Below are positions 1-9,119 of a stretch of 64,000 nt of DNA, in pieces (within the stretch, counting starts at the first letter, position 1; the number at the start of each line of letters is the position of its first letter). Both the position numbers and the translations under genes were made by a program. Where the stretch lies: assembly GCF_014191775.1 (NCBI RefSeq), contig NZ_JACHXA010000005.1:62001-126000 (forward strand). Direction: 5' to 3'. The notes under the pieces are model-generated. The model was not told where the DNA came from, did not search any database, and saw only the letters and a program-made list of their open reading frames with translations. Source of the stretch: Limibacillus halophilus. Lineage in GTDB: Bacteria > Pseudomonadota > Alphaproteobacteria > Kiloniellales > CECT-8803.

Positions 1-641
1 GGTTGTTCCCTGACGTGGGTGGCTCATATTTTCTGCCGCGATTGCCAGGCAAATCGGGCCTCTACCTAGCCTTAACCGGGGCACGCCTGAAAGCCGCGGA
101 TTGTTGCTTTCTGGGTATTGCGACGGATCATTGCGACAGCGAGACGCTCTCCGGCCTGCTCGAATCCTTGGCCTCTGGTGACTATGAAGGGGGCGATGCC
201 AAGCGGGTCGCAAGCAACATTATTGGAGGGTTTCGTACCGACCCTGGCGAAGCCCCTATCGCCTCTGCGATGGCCTCGATCAACGATGCGTTCGGTGGGG
301 ACGATGTCTTCGCCATATTGCAGCGGCTCTCGGAGATGCCGGGCGACTGGGCTCGCGAGACGCTCGAGACCTTGCGCAAACGCTCGCCTTTCTCGGTGAT
401 GTTGGCCTTTGAACAGCTCCGTCGCGGCGCGGCGTTATCGTTCGATGACTGTATGATCATGGAGTACCGGTTGAGCCAAGCCATGATGAAGGACGGTGAT
501 TTTTACGAGGGAATCCGAGCTGTCTTGGTGGAGAAGGACCATGCGCCGCGCTGGAAGCCAGCTCGATTGGAAGATGTCGAGGCGGCAGAAATAGAGGCGA
601 GCTTTACCTCATTGGGCGCACGCGACTTGGCCTTCGCTTGA
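1..641 (+). CDS. 3-hydroxyisobutyryl-CoA hydrolase (HIBCH-like), 3' part only
   Basis: The 5' end lies outside the window; about 212 C-terminal residues are visible. The first residues, FPDVGGSYFLPRLPG, match the conserved stretch that follows the active-site loop of 3-hydroxyisobutyryl-CoA hydrolases in the crotonase superfamily. The C-terminal helical part (KRSPFSVMLAFEQLRRG, then a YRLSQ segment and an EGIRAVLVEKD block) is typical of HIBCH rather than of ordinary enoyl-CoA hydratases. The enzyme releases free 3-hydroxyisobutyrate from its CoA ester in valine catabolism. The gene 60 bp downstream encodes the next enzyme, 3-hydroxyisobutyrate dehydrogenase, which supports the call and suggests an operon. 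The catalytic N-terminal half cannot be checked. Confidence 0.85.
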   Translation, partial: LFPDVGGSYFLPRLPGKSGLYLALTGARLKAADCCFLGIATDHCDSETLSGLLESLASGDYEGGDAKRVASNIIGGFRTDPGEAPIASAMASINDAFGGDDVFAILQRLSEMPGDWARETLETLRKRSPFSVMLAFEQLRRGAALSFDDCMIMEYRLSQAMMKDGDFYEGIRAVLVEKDHAPRWKPARLEDVEAAEIEASFTSLGARDLAFA

Positions 642-700
642 GGCTTGTCGCCGCAAGAGTTAAATGACGAATCAATAAGAGCCGTTAGGGAGACGACGCC

Positions 701-1588
701 ATGCGCATAGCATTTATCGGTCTAGGCAACATGGGGGGCCCTATGGCCGCCAATCTCGTTGCGGCCGGTCACGAAGTGAGAGGCTTCGACTTGATGGCTT
801 CCAATCTGGAGGCCGCAGCAAAGAGAGGCGTGGGCGTGGAAAGCTCGATTTCGGCGGCCGTGTCGGGCGCCGACGCGGTGGTTACCATGCTGCCCGCCGG
901 ACGGCACGTGCGTGAGGTATACTGCGGAGATGATGGGGTCATCGCCGCCGCCGGCAAGGGAACGCTCCTTATCGACTCCTCCACCATTGACGTTGGCTCC
1001 GCACGGACGGTCCACGAAGCTGCGCAGGCCGCAGGCATGAAAATGCTTGATGCGCCGGTTTCGGGCGGCGTCGCAGGGGCCGAGGCCGGCACTTTGACAT
1101 TTATGGTGGGGGGTAGCGACGAGGCCTTCGAACTAGGTAAACCTCTGTTCGAGATCATGGGACGCAATGTGGTTCATGCGGGCGGCGCTGGAAATGGGCA
1201 GGTTGCCAAGGTCTGCAACAACATGATCCTGGGTATCTCGATGCTGGCGGTATCCGAGGCCTTTACTCTCGGCCAAACCCTAGGGTTGGATCCGGACAAA
1301 CTTTTCGCCATTTCCTCGAAATCCTCCGGTTCCTGTTGGGCCATGCTGAACCACCTGCCCGTTCCTGGAATTGTCGAAACCTCGGCGGCAAACCGAGATT
1401 TCAAGCCTGGCTTTGCGGCGGCGATGATGCTGAAGGATCTTAGGCTTTCGCAACAGGCCGCGAGCGAGGCCGGAGTGGCAACACCTTTGGGTGCAGAAGC
1501 CGCCGCGCTATTCTCGATGTTCGTGAATGCAGGGAACGGCGAATTGGATTACTCAGCCATTATCAAGATGATAAGCGGCGAGAAGTAA
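701..1588 (+). CDS. mmsB: 3-hydroxyisobutyrate dehydrogenase
   Basis: This 295-residue protein oxidises 3-hydroxyisobutyrate to methylmalonate semialdehyde with NAD+ in valine degradation. Residues 1-20 hold the Rossmann glycine motif GLGNMGGPMAANL. The substrate-binding signature DAPVSGGVAGAEAGTL follows in the middle, and the catalytic lysine is K170 in GQVAKVCNNM. Length is normal for the beta-hydroxyacid dehydrogenase family. The ATG is preceded by GGGAGACG, a fair ribosome binding site. It follows the HIBCH-like gene, so consecutive steps of one pathway are adjacent. Tartronate semialdehyde reductase is the nearest alternative, but the neighbour favours mmsB. Confidence 0.9.
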   Translation: MRIAFIGLGNMGGPMAANLVAAGHEVRGFDLMASNLEAAAKRGVGVESSISAAVSGADAVVTMLPAGRHVREVYCGDDGVIAAAGKGTLLIDSSTIDVGSARTVHEAAQAAGMKMLDAPVSGGVAGAEAGTLTFMVGGSDEAFELGKPLFEIMGRNVVHAGGAGNGQVAKVCNNMILGISMLAVSEAFTLGQTLGLDPDKLFAISSKSSGSCWAMLNHLPVPGIVETSAANRDFKPGFAAAMMLKDLRLSQQAASEAGVATPLGAEAAALFSMFVNAGNGELDYSAIIKMISGEK

Positions 1589-1616
1589 CCCAACGCACTC
1601 CTTCTAAGATAGCTGG

Positions 1617-1650
1617 CGGCGGCCTGTTTTGCGGCTGTCGGTCTTTTTTC
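1617..1650 (+). terminator. Rho-independent terminator after mmsB
   Basis: An 8-bp stem with two G-U pairs (CGGCGGCC at 1617-1624 with GGCTGTCG at 1633-1640, loop TGTTTTGC) is followed by GTC and a run of six T. It closes the valine-degradation operon before the MarR-type gene. Confidence 0.6.
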
Positions 1651-1733
1651 CGCGCGTTAAGCCGTCGTTAACGCCTGTTTGCCTAAAATTTTACGACAAG
1701 CAGAGGCAATGCCCTCTTAGGCGCAACGAGGAG

Positions 1734-2228
1734 ATGCGGGCCGTGACGGAATCTTATGTAGAAACGATCGCCTTGGTGGAGAGACTCCATCGTCAGGTGC
1801 AGGAAGTGGTAAAGGCCGAACTGGAGCGGATCGACGTGCGCGATCTGAATAGCGTTCAGGCGCTCATCCTGTTCAATCTGGGCTCTATGGAACTGAGCGT
1901 TGGCGAGTTGATGCAGCGCGGTTACTACCAGGGCTCGAATGTGTCGTACAACGTGAAGAAGTTGGTCGAGAACGAATATCTTTTGCAGCGCCGCTGTCCC
2001 CACGACCGCCGTTCCATTTTTGTGCGGGCGTCGGAGAAGGGTGTTGAGATATCAAACCGCTTGGCGCACCTCTTCGCGGAGCAAGCGAAACTTCTTGCCC
2101 GCGATCCAAGAGCGGAAGAAGCGCTCGATCAAAGCTCCAAAGGATTGGCGTTGCTCCAACGTTTTTGGGCGGCGGACGGTCTGGTCGGAGTGCCGCAGGA
2201 ACAGCGCCGAATCTTTACAGCAGCCTGA
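1734..2228 (+). CDS. MarR-type winged-helix regulator, LdtR-like
   Basis: A DNA-binding protein of about 164 residues. The N-terminal helix ESYVETIALVERLHRQ, the segment NSVQALILFNLG, the recognition region RGYYQGSNVSYNVKKLVEN and the wing with HDRRSIFVRASEKG match the alphaproteobacterial MarR-like group that includes LdtR. Members of that group control cell-wall remodelling genes. The ATG at 1734 touches GAGGAG, whereas an in-frame GTG at 1743 is 9 nt from it and may be the real start. The longer reading frame from 1629 has no family-like sequence. The 3' end overlaps the convergent lrgB by 14 bp. Confidence 0.8.
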   Translation: MRAVTESYVETIALVERLHRQVQEVVKAELERIDVRDLNSVQALILFNLGSMELSVGELMQRGYYQGSNVSYNVKKLVENEYLLQRRCPHDRRSIFVRASEKGVEISNRLAHLFAEQAKLLARDPRAEEALDQSSKGLALLQRFWAADGLVGVPQEQRRIFTAA

Positions 2229-2934
2229 ACAACAGGGGCACGAGGATCGCTGTCGCCAAAGCGTTGAGGCCGAGAGCCAAGCTCGAATAGGCGCCAGCGA
2301 CCTCATTCAGCTGAAAAGCTCGTGCCGTTCCAATTCCGTGAGAGGCGACACCCACAGCGAAGCCTCTTGCGCGCCAATCCCGAACCTTCAAAGCATTCAA
2401 CGTCCAGGTGCCAAAAGTCGCGCCAAGGATTCCAGTTATAATCACCAGAACTGCCGTCAGTGAAGGCAAACCGCCCAGTTGTTCGGTGACGCCCATTGCG
2501 ACGGGTGTGGTCACCGACTTCGGCGCCAGGGACAACAGAGTTTGCTCGCTGACGCCGAGTAACCACGCTACGGCCACCGCGCTAATGCTAGCGGTCAGAG
2601 AGCCGAAGATCAGGCAGAGTCCTAGCGGAAGTGCCACTTCCTTCATGCGCTGAAGATTGCGGTAGAGTGGCACTGCAAGGGCCACGGTCGCCGGCCCGAG
2701 GAGGAAGTGTACGAATTGAGCGCCCTTGAAATAGGCCTCGTACTCGGTTTGCGTGACCCAAAGCATGCCGACCAGCACGATCACGGCGATCAAGACCGGA
2801 TTGACCAGAGGACTCCGCCCGGATTTTCTATGCAGCCAATCTCCGAGAAGATAGGCAACTAGGGTCACCGTTAAACCGAGCAACGGTTCCTGTGACAGAT
2901 ATACCCAGAGTTCGAAAAATACTTCCTGCTGCAT
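2215..2934 (-). CDS. lrgB: LrgB/CidB family membrane protein
   Basis: A 239-residue integral membrane protein. It shows several hydrophobic segments, the motif NPVLIAVIVL near residue 45 and the diagnostic LAPKSVTTPVAMGVTEQLGG in the centre. ASHGIGTARAF near residue 200 completes the LrgB family signature. LrgAB/CidAB systems are linked to murein hydrolase control and to export of small organic acids. It lies 4 bp downstream of the lrgA-like gene on the same strand, forming a two-gene operon. Its 3' end runs 14 bp into the 3' end of the MarR-type gene. Confidence 0.92.
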   Translation of the reverse strand: MQQEVFFELWVYLSQEPLLGLTVTLVAYLLGDWLHRKSGRSPLVNPVLIAVIVLVGMLWVTQTEYEAYFKGAQFVHFLLGPATVALAVPLYRNLQRMKEVALPLGLCLIFGSLTASISAVAVAWLLGVSEQTLLSLAPKSVTTPVAMGVTEQLGGLPSLTAVLVIITGILGATFGTWTLNALKVRDWRARGFAVGVASHGIGTARAFQLNEVAGAYSSLALGLNALATAILVPLLFRLL

Positions 2935-2938
2935 CGGG

Positions 2939-3310
2939 CTAATCCTTTAGCTCGGGGCCAGTGGGGTCTTTCTTCGAAATTCTGAAGAGCCAGGAAAGCA
3001 GCAACCCTGTGGCACCGATGGTAAAGACCGTGCTGAAGATCAGAGCCGCAGAGAGGCTGAGCCATTCCTCGCGTACCAGGCTCAGATGAACAACGACACC
3101 GACACCGGCGGGGACAAACAGCAAGGACAGATGATCAAGCAACCCTTTTGTTAAGCGGCTAAGGTCATCAGGCACGCTGCCCCGAACCAGCAAGCCAAAG
3201 AATAACAGAACCATGCCAATCACAGGGCCGGGCAGAGGAAGGCCGCTGGCTTTGTGCAGGACCTCACCGACAAGTTGGCAAATCAGAAGGACGGCGATGA
3301 AATTCAGCAT
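2939..3310 (-). CDS. lrgA: LrgA/CidA family holin-like protein
   Basis: A 123-residue membrane protein with four predicted hydrophobic segments. The family motif GLPLPGPVIGMVLLF is near residue 25 and DHLSLLFVPAGVGVV near residue 60. A longer open frame runs upstream, but the start at 3310 follows a clear AGGAG ribosome site and gives the normal CidA/LrgA length, so the 42-residue extension is rejected. It is the partner of the downstream lrgB. Confidence 0.88.
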   Translation of the reverse strand: MLNFIAVLLICQLVGEVLHKASGLPLPGPVIGMVLLFFGLLVRGSVPDDLSRLTKGLLDHLSLLFVPAGVGVVVHLSLVREEWLSLSAALIFSTVFTIGATGLLLSWLFRISKKDPTGPELKD

Positions 3311-3422
3311 GGCCAATTCTCCTCTTCTCGACGACCGAAAAAGCGGCCGCCTCACTACCAGGGCCAATTGGCCCGACGCTAACCGAATATCTGACCGTAA
3401 GGGTGTTTGTTCACCGCGTTGT

Positions 3423-4055
3423 TCACTGTCGATCAAGCGCCAGATTCAGTCCCAGTGCTATCAGTATGCCGCCGCCTGCGCGGCGGATGATCATCCCGCG
3501 CGCCGGTCTGTTACGGATTAGATCGGATAGGCGCGCAGCAAGAAGCACGCAGAGCACATCCGCGCTAGAGAATACAAAATTGACGATTGTGCCTAACACG
3601 AACAACTGCGCCCAAAGCGGCAACAGTGCATCGGTAGCGGTAAACTGCGGCAGAAACGCTAGGTAAAAGAGGGCAGTCTTGGGGTTGAGCACCTCAACTG
3701 CCACACTTTGCCGAAAGGCCTGGACGCCGGAGTGCTTGGAAACATGTAGAGATTCGGTGGCTGTGCCGCTTCGATTGAGTATGAGCCGGGCGCCAAGCCA
3801 GATTAGATAACCCGACCCTATGATCTTCATGAGGGCGTAGAGCAGTGGAACGGTCTCGAAAAGGGCGGCTAGTCCGAGGGTAGCGGAAAGAACATGAACA
3901 TAACCGCCAACGTGAATTCCCAATGCCGCCATCCAGCCAGCCTGTTTCCCGCGTGCCAGCGTTTGAGCCGTTGCATAAAGCATCGCTGGGCCCGGCATGT
4001 ACGCAAAAACGGCGGTTGCCAGAAGGAAGGCCAGTAGAATTTCAGTTGACGGCAT
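3423..4055 (-). CDS. LysE/RhtB family amino-acid exporter
   Basis: A 210-residue inner-membrane protein of the LysE superfamily. The N-terminal segment has MPGPAMLYATAQTLARGKQAG, close to the family signature PGP-x6-Q-x4-G. GSGYLIWLGARL near residue 80 and LNPKTALFYLAFLPQF near residue 125 are also characteristic. Members export amino acids or related small solutes by proton antiport; the substrate cannot be read from sequence. The ATG is preceded by GCGGAGG. It lies 12 bp downstream of the enolase-superfamily gene and is probably cotranscribed with it. Confidence 0.9.
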   Translation of the reverse strand: MPSTEILLAFLLATAVFAYMPGPAMLYATAQTLARGKQAGWMAALGIHVGGYVHVLSATLGLAALFETVPLLYALMKIIGSGYLIWLGARLILNRSGTATESLHVSKHSGVQAFRQSVAVEVLNPKTALFYLAFLPQFTATDALLPLWAQLFVLGTIVNFVFSSADVLCVLLAARLSDLIRNRPARGMIIRRAGGGILIALGLNLALDRQ

Positions 4056-4067
4056 AGTTCCTCCGCT

Positions 4068-5177
4068 TCAATTGACGCGCGTATTGGCCAACAGGTTTTC
4101 GTCGAGTTCGAGGCCAAGTCCGGGATTATCTGTCAACTCGACCCAACCCTCCTTATTGGGCTTGATCGGAACCGTCAGGCCGAAGTCTCGCCGCTCGGCA
4201 GTCCAGACCGGGGGGTCGTGCGGAAGCTCAAGGAAAGCCGACCCCGCAACACCGGCCGCTAGATGGGCATTGGCCATCAGCCCAATCCCGTGCCCCCAGG
4301 TGTGCGGCGTGAAAGCTAACCCTGAATCGATTGCCATGCGGGCAATCCTCGACAGTCCCGATAGGCCGCCGGTGACAGCCGCGTCGGGCTGTATCACATC
4401 CAGACAACGCGCTTCGATAAGGTGTCGGATTTCATGCAGTTCGCGGGTCATTTCGGCGCCTGCGATACGAATATCAGTCTGCGCGCGTAGTTGCTGCATG
4501 CCTCGGTAATCACCTCGGTGCAAAGGCTCTTCCATCCAGTAGACCGCAAGTTTTTCCAATTCCCGAGCAACGGTGGTTGCTTCCTTAAGAGTCCAGGGCT
4601 GCGCGGTGTCCCAGGGCATCCTCCAACCCTGATTGCAATCGACCATCAACTCCAATCTATCGCCGATAGCGGTCCGCAACTTCTCCAGGATTGCTATATC
4701 CTCGCGCCAGTGCGGCCGATGAAACCGCACTTTCATTGCCTCCATGCCCGCGTCCCGTACCGAGAGAGCGAGCTCAACCAGTTCATCGGGGCTTCTGAGG
4801 GACCCGGAGGACGCATAAACCCGAACTTTGTTGCTGTGGCCACCCAATAACCGCCATACGGGTTGACCAAGTATCTTCCCGGCAAGGTCCCAAAGCGCAA
4901 TATCAAGGGGCCAGCAACGCCCATGGTGAAACGAGATATTCTCGATCACGCGTGCATGACGATCCAGATTCATTGGATCCTGGCCGATGAAAAGATCTTC
5001 ATGACCGGCAAAGCCTGCCATGGAATCACCCGCTCCGAATCCGCAAAGCCCCTCATCGGTTTCAACTCGGACGAGGTCCAAATCGAAATGGTGCCGCGGC
5101 CGCGTATCCCACGAAGGAACAAAGGGCGGGTCAAGCGGCAAACGATGCCGCGATTGCTTGATCCCCGTGATCTTCAT
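4068..5177 (-). CDS. Mandelate racemase/muconate-lactonizing enzyme family protein
   Basis: A 369-residue member of the enolase superfamily, which abstracts the alpha proton of a carboxylate substrate using Mg2+. The barrel shows MKVRFH (lysine strand), VDCNQGW (first metal ligand), MEEPL (second), AGAEM (third) and HTWGHG with the general-base histidine. The lysine strand reads K-V-R rather than the common K-x-K. The product is probably a sugar-acid or related dehydratase or racemase; the substrate is unknown. Its neighbours are a LysE exporter and glutaryl-CoA dehydrogenase. Confidence 0.85.
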   Translation of the reverse strand: MKITGIKQSRHRLPLDPPFVPSWDTRPRHHFDLDLVRVETDEGLCGFGAGDSMAGFAGHEDLFIGQDPMNLDRHARVIENISFHHGRCWPLDIALWDLAGKILGQPVWRLLGGHSNKVRVYASSGSLRSPDELVELALSVRDAGMEAMKVRFHRPHWREDIAILEKLRTAIGDRLELMVDCNQGWRMPWDTAQPWTLKEATTVARELEKLAVYWMEEPLHRGDYRGMQQLRAQTDIRIAGAEMTRELHEIRHLIEARCLDVIQPDAAVTGGLSGLSRIARMAIDSGLAFTPHTWGHGIGLMANAHLAAGVAGSAFLELPHDPPVWTAERRDFGLTVPIKPNKEGWVELTDNPGLGLELDENLLANTRVN

Positions 5178-5200
5178 CCGCCGCTACCTCGGCCAGATGC

Positions 5201-6421
5201 CTAGAAGAACGCGTTCAGGCCGGTTTGCGCGCGCCCCAGGATTAACGCGTGGACGTCATGGGTCCCTTCATAGGTGTTGACCGCTTCCAAATTCATGACG
5301 TGACGGATGACATGGTACTCGTCGGAGACACCGTTGCCGCCGTGCATGTCACGCGCATTTCGTGCAATCTCCAGCGATTTGCCGCAGGAATTGCGCTTGA
5401 TCAGCGAGATCATCTCCGGTGTAGCCTGGCCGTCATCCAGCAGGCGGCCTACGCGCAGCGAGCCCTGCAAACCCAGAGCAATCTCGGTCATCATGTCGGC
5501 CAGCTTTTTCTGGATGAGTTGGTTCTGCGCGAGCGGGCGTCCGAACTGTTTGCGATCCAGCGTGTAACTGCGTGCGGCGTGCCAACAGAACTCGGCGGCG
5601 CCCAGCGCACCCCAGGCAATTCCATAGCGTGCTTTGTTAAGACACCCAAACGGTCCCTTCAAACCCTTCACATTGGGTAGAAGGTTCTCATCGGGAACGA
5701 AGACGTCATCCATGGCGATTTCGCCGGTAACGGACGCACGCAGCGAAAACTTGCCCTCGATCTTGGGGGTCGTGAGTCCCTTCATCCCACGTTCCAGGAT
5801 AAAGCCCCGGATATCGCCTTCCGGTTCAGCCTTGGCCCATACCACGCAAACATCGGCGATGGGTGAATTCGTGATCCACATCTTGGCGCCCTTGAGCTGC
5901 CAGCCGCCATCCACTTTCCTGGCGCGGGTTTTCATGCTGGCCGGGTCCGATCCCGAATCCGGTTCCGTCAAGCCGAAGCAGCCGACAATCTCACCGCTCG
6001 CCAGACGGGGTAAATACTTCTGGCGCTGCTCTTCATTGCCGTAGGCATGAATTGGGTGCATGACGAGGCTGGACTGGACGGACATCGCCGAGCGATAGCC
6101 GCTATCGACCCGCTCGACTTCCCGCGCGATGAGGCCGTAGGCCACATGGTTGACGCCGGCGCCGCCATACTGATCAGGAATTGTGGGGCCTAGAAAACCA
6201 AGCTCCCCCATCTCGTTCATAATGGAACGGTCGAAACTCTCGTCGCGGTTTGCTTTCAAGACGCGCGGCATCAGTTTATCCTGGCAGTAAGCTCGGGCCG
6301 CCTCCTGGATCATCCGTTCCTCTTCGCTGAGTTGATCATCCAAACGAAAGGGGTCATCCCAAACAAAACTAGGTTTATCAACGTTTGGAACGGTTTTAGG
6401 TGCGGATTGGACCGAACTCAT
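5201..6421 (-). CDS. gcdH: Glutaryl-CoA dehydrogenase
   Basis: A 406-residue FAD acyl-CoA dehydrogenase. It converts glutaryl-CoA to crotonyl-CoA in lysine and tryptophan breakdown. The N-terminal [18 protein letters not shown] and the substrate-region [11 protein letters not shown] are typical of Gcd[14 protein letters not shown] is the FAD-contact signature, and [15 protein letters not shown] holds the catalytic base E385. Length matches the family. It precedes the enolase-superfamily gene by 23 bp on the same strand. Confidence 0.92.
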   Translation of the reverse strand: MSSVQSAPKTVPNVDKPSFVWDDPFRLDDQLSEEERMIQEAARAYCQDKLMPRVLKANRDESFDRSIMNEMGELGFLGPTIPDQYGGAGVNHVAYGLIAREVERVDSGYRSAMSVQSSLVMHPIHAYGNEEQRQKYLPRLASGEIVGCFGLTEPDSGSDPASMKTRARKVDGGWQLKGAKMWITNSPIADVCVVWAKAEPEGDIRGFILERGMKGLTTPKIEGKFSLRASVTGEIAMDDVFVPDENLLPNVKGLKGPFGCLNKARYGIAWGALGAAEFCWHAARSYTLDRKQFGRPLAQNQLIQKKLADMMTEIALGLQGSLRVGRLLDDGQATPEMISLIKRNSCGKSLEIARNARDMHGGNGVSDEYHVIRHVMNLEAVNTYEGTHDVHALILGRAQTGLNAFF

Positions 6422-6715
6422 GAAATATCTCCGGGCGTTGTGTTGGTACGCACATCAGGGTTTTGGCATTTGTTGCCTGGGCCGTCGTTCGTCGCTCATA
6501 ATAGTCGGTGCATTCATCTAGTCGAGGGGCTGAATCTCAATAGCGGCCAAAATGATCGGCTATTGGTCCGACGGTTGGAGGGCGCAAATACGGTTTTTAT
6601 TGACGCTGGCGGGGCGGTTGACTCTGCGTTCTTATGGCTTCTTTCATGCCGCGAGTCAGCGTGATAGGTTCCGCCAAAATTTCTCGGTTGCTGTCAGTGA
6701 AGGGGTTACCACCGG
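6422..6715. other. Intergenic region between divergent gcdH and rpiB
   Basis: This 294-bp stretch separates divergent genes and should hold both promoters. A 6-bp inverted repeat (AATAGC and GCTATT, around 6539-6564) is visible. No convincing paired -35/-10 or open reading frame was found. Confidence 0.4.
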
Positions 6716-7153
6716 ATGAACGCTAAAGTTATCGCCGTTGCTTCGGACCATGCGGGGTTCGATCTCAAGGAAGCATTGAAAAGCGAACTTGAAGCCGATG
6801 GCTATGCGGTTCTCGATCTTGGAACCCACAACGGTGATTCGGTGGACTATCCAGACTTTGGCATAGCACTTGCAAACGCGATTGCGGAAGGGAAAGCGGG
6901 ACAAGGATTATTGGTCTGCGGAACGGGGATCGGCATTTCGATCGCGGCCAACCGTAACCCCGCGGTACGGGCCGCTGTGTGCCACGATGTAACGACCGCA
7001 CGCCTTGCGCGCCAGCACAATGACGCGAATGTGCTCGTTCTCGGTTCCAGAATTATCGGCGCGTCGGTCGCCTCTGAGACGCTGCGAGCGTTCCTTTGCA
7101 CGGAATTCGAAGGTGGGCGTCACGCCCGCCGAGTGGAAAAACTGGGCCTTTGA
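6716..7153 (+). CDS. rpiB: Ribose-5-phosphate isomerase B
   Basis: A 145-residue RpiB/LacA-type isomerase interconverting ribose-5-phosphate and ribulose-5-phosphate. Visible signatures are [10 protein letters not shown] (residues 8-17), [14 protein letters not shown] with the phosphate-binding region, and [17 protein letters not shown] with the catalytic cysteine. Length is normal. AAGGGG lies 11 nt before the ATG. glyA follows 88 bp downstream on the same strand, an arrangement common in alphaproteobacteria. Confidence 0.95.
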   Translation: MNAKVIAVASDHAGFDLKEALKSELEADGYAVLDLGTHNGDSVDYPDFGIALANAIAEGKAGQGLLVCGTGIGISIAANRNPAVRAAVCHDVTTARLARQHNDANVLVLGSRIIGASVASETLRAFLCTEFEGGRHARRVEKLGL

Positions 7154-7241
7154 GGCCTGCTTCGATAGCACTCCTAAGGTAACATTTTTGAGGGTTCCCG
7201 GTTTCCGATCGGCCGCCGGGGAAGAGGAGAGGAAACACATT

Positions 7242-8552
7242 ATGAGTCAATCGACCGCCGCGAAGATCAAGGAAGAAGGTTTCTTCAGCGCCCATTTGAA
7301 TGAGAGCGACCCCGCTCTGGCAGATGCTATTCGCGGAGAACTCCGTCGCCAGCAGGACCAAATCGAGCTAATTGCGTCGGAGAACATCGTGTCCCGAGCA
7401 GTGCTGGAGGCTCAGGGCTCGGTCCTGACCAACAAATATGCCGAAGGCTATCCCGGTCGCCGTTACTATGGCGGTTGCGAGTATGTCGACGTAGCTGAAC
7501 AATTGGCGATCGACCGCGCCAAGGCGCTGTTTGATTGCACCTTTGCCAACGTACAGCCGCATTCCGGCGCGCAGGCGAACCAATGCGTTCTACTGGCGCT
7601 CTGCAGCCCAGGCGACAAGATCATGGGGCTGTCGCTTTCTGCTGGCGGCCACCTGACGCACGGAGCGCCGCCCAACTTGTCAGGCAAGTGGTTCGAGGCT
7701 GTTCAGTATGGCGTTCGCCAGGAAGATGGTCTGATCGACTACGATGATCTTGAGCGCGTAGCCAAGGAACAGCGCCCCAAGCTGATCATTGCAGGCGGGT
7801 CGGCCTATCCACGGTTCCTTGATTTCGAACGTTTTCGCAAGATTGCGGATACAGTCGGCGCTTACTTTCAGGTCGATATGGCTCATTTCGCGGGGCTTGT
7901 TGCGGGCGGCGTGCATCCCAGCCCCTTACCGCATGCCCATGTTGTAACGACGACCACACATAAAACACTGCGTTGTTCGCGTGGCGGCATGATCCTTTCC
8001 AACGACGAGGATTTGGGGAAGAAGATCAACTCTGCGGCTTTTCCTGGCTTGCAGGGTGGACCCTTGATGCATGCTATAGCCGGCAAGGCAGCCGGGTTGG
8101 GTGAGTGTCTCAAGCCAAGCTTCAAGGCCTATGCCAAGCAGGTGGTCGAAAACGCCAAAGTGCTGGCGAACGGCATGCTCGAGGGTGGTTTCGATATCGT
8201 TTCCGGCGGTACGGATACACACCTCATGCTTGTCGATCTGCGCCCGAAGAAGCTGACAGGCAATATAGCCGAGAAGAGCCTCGACCGGGCGGGCATCACC
8301 TGTAACAAGAATGGCATTCCCTTCGATCCGGAGAAACCGACCGTCACTTCGGGCATTCGCCTTGGGACACCAGCCGCAACCACCCGTGGTTTCGAGGCCG
8401 CGGAATTCAAACAGGTGGCGCAGCTGATCACGCGGGTTCTGGATGGTCTGGCTGTCAATCCAGAGGACAACAGCACCACCGAGCAGGCAGTTCGGAAAGA
8501 GGTCAAGGACTTGTGTGATCGTTTCCCCATCTACCAAGATGTAGCGATCTGA
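7242..8552 (+). CDS. glyA: Serine hydroxymethyltransferase
   Basis: A 436-residue PLP enzyme that interconverts serine and glycine while loading one carbon onto tetrahydrofolate. It carries [20 protein letters not shown] near the N terminus, [21 protein letters not shown], and the PLP lysine K241 in [10 protein letters not shown]. The open frame extends upstream, but only the ATG at 7242 has a ribosome site (GAGGAGAGGAA) and gives the family length. It is the second gene of the rpiB-glyA-nrdR-rib block. Confidence 0.95.
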   Translation: MSQSTAAKIKEEGFFSAHLNESDPALADAIRGELRRQQDQIELIASENIVSRAVLEAQGSVLTNKYAEGYPGRRYYGGCEYVDVAEQLAIDRAKALFDCTFANVQPHSGAQANQCVLLALCSPGDKIMGLSLSAGGHLTHGAPPNLSGKWFEAVQYGVRQEDGLIDYDDLERVAKEQRPKLIIAGGSAYPRFLDFERFRKIADTVGAYFQVDMAHFAGLVAGGVHPSPLPHAHVVTTTTHKTLRCSRGGMILSNDEDLGKKINSAAFPGLQGGPLMHAIAGKAAGLGECLKPSFKAYAKQVVENAKVLANGMLEGGFDIVSGGTDTHLMLVDLRPKKLTGNIAEKSLDRAGITCNKNGIPFDPEKPTVTSGIRLGTPAATTRGFEAAEFKQVAQLITRVLDGLAVNPEDNSTTEQAVRKEVKDLCDRFPIYQDVAI

Positions 8553-8604
8553 GGTAAGGATAGACTCGGATCGGCAGTGGAGTCGTCTGTCGGCGAAGGA
8601 ATGC

Positions 8605-8646
8605 CGGTGACTTGGGGTCGGTGACTTGGGGCCGGTGAACTGAGGG
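8605..8646 (+). repeat. Three tandem 14-bp repeats upstream of nrdR
   Basis: CGGTGACTTGGGGT, CGGTGACTTGGGGC and CGGTGAACTGAGGG follow one another without spacers. The first two are identical but for the last base; the third is degenerate and reaches the nrdR ribosome site region. Confidence 0.8.
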
Positions 8647-8656
8647 GAGGTCGGAC

Positions 8657-9115
8657 ATGAGGTGCCCTTTCTGCGGGAACGAAGATACGCAGGTGAAGGA
8701 TTCGCGTCCGACGGAGGATCATTCCTCCATCCGACGCCGTCGTCAGTGTTCTAACTGCGCGGCGCGTTTCACGACCTTCGAGCGCGTGCAGATCCGGGAA
8801 CTCACGGTGGTCAAGGGGAGTGGGAAACGCGAACCCTTCGACCGTGAGAAACTCGTGCGGTCGATGCGAATTGCCCTTCAGAAACGCCCGGTTGAGGTGG
8901 AGCGGGTAGAGCAGATTGCCAGTTCAATTCAGCGACAGCTTGAGTCTCATGGTGAAACCGAAGTTCCCAGCAAAGCCATCGGCGAGTTGGTGATGGATCG
9001 TTTGGCGCAGCTTGATCCGGTTGGGTATGTGCGCTTTGCGTCTGTGTATCGGAATTTCCACGAGGCTCGGGACTTCGAGAAGTTCGTCGGCGAACTTGGC
9101 GCCGACCAAGACTAG
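8657..9115 (+). CDS. nrdR: Transcriptional repressor NrdR
   Basis: A 152-residue zinc-ribbon plus ATP-cone repressor of ribonucleotide reductase genes. The zinc ligands are C3, C6, C31 and C34 (MRCPFC and QCSNC). The ATP-cone begins at [29 protein letters not shown] near residue 120 is the conserved C-terminal block. The gene sits directly upstream of ribD, as in many proteobacteria. No ribonucleotide reductase gene is in the window. Confidence 0.96.
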   Translation: MRCPFCGNEDTQVKDSRPTEDHSSIRRRRQCSNCAARFTTFERVQIRELTVVKGSGKREPFDREKLVRSMRIALQKRPVEVERVEQIASSIQRQLESHGETEVPSKAIGELVMDRLAQLDPVGYVRFASVYRNFHEARDFEKFVGELGADQD

Positions 9116-9119
9116 TCCC

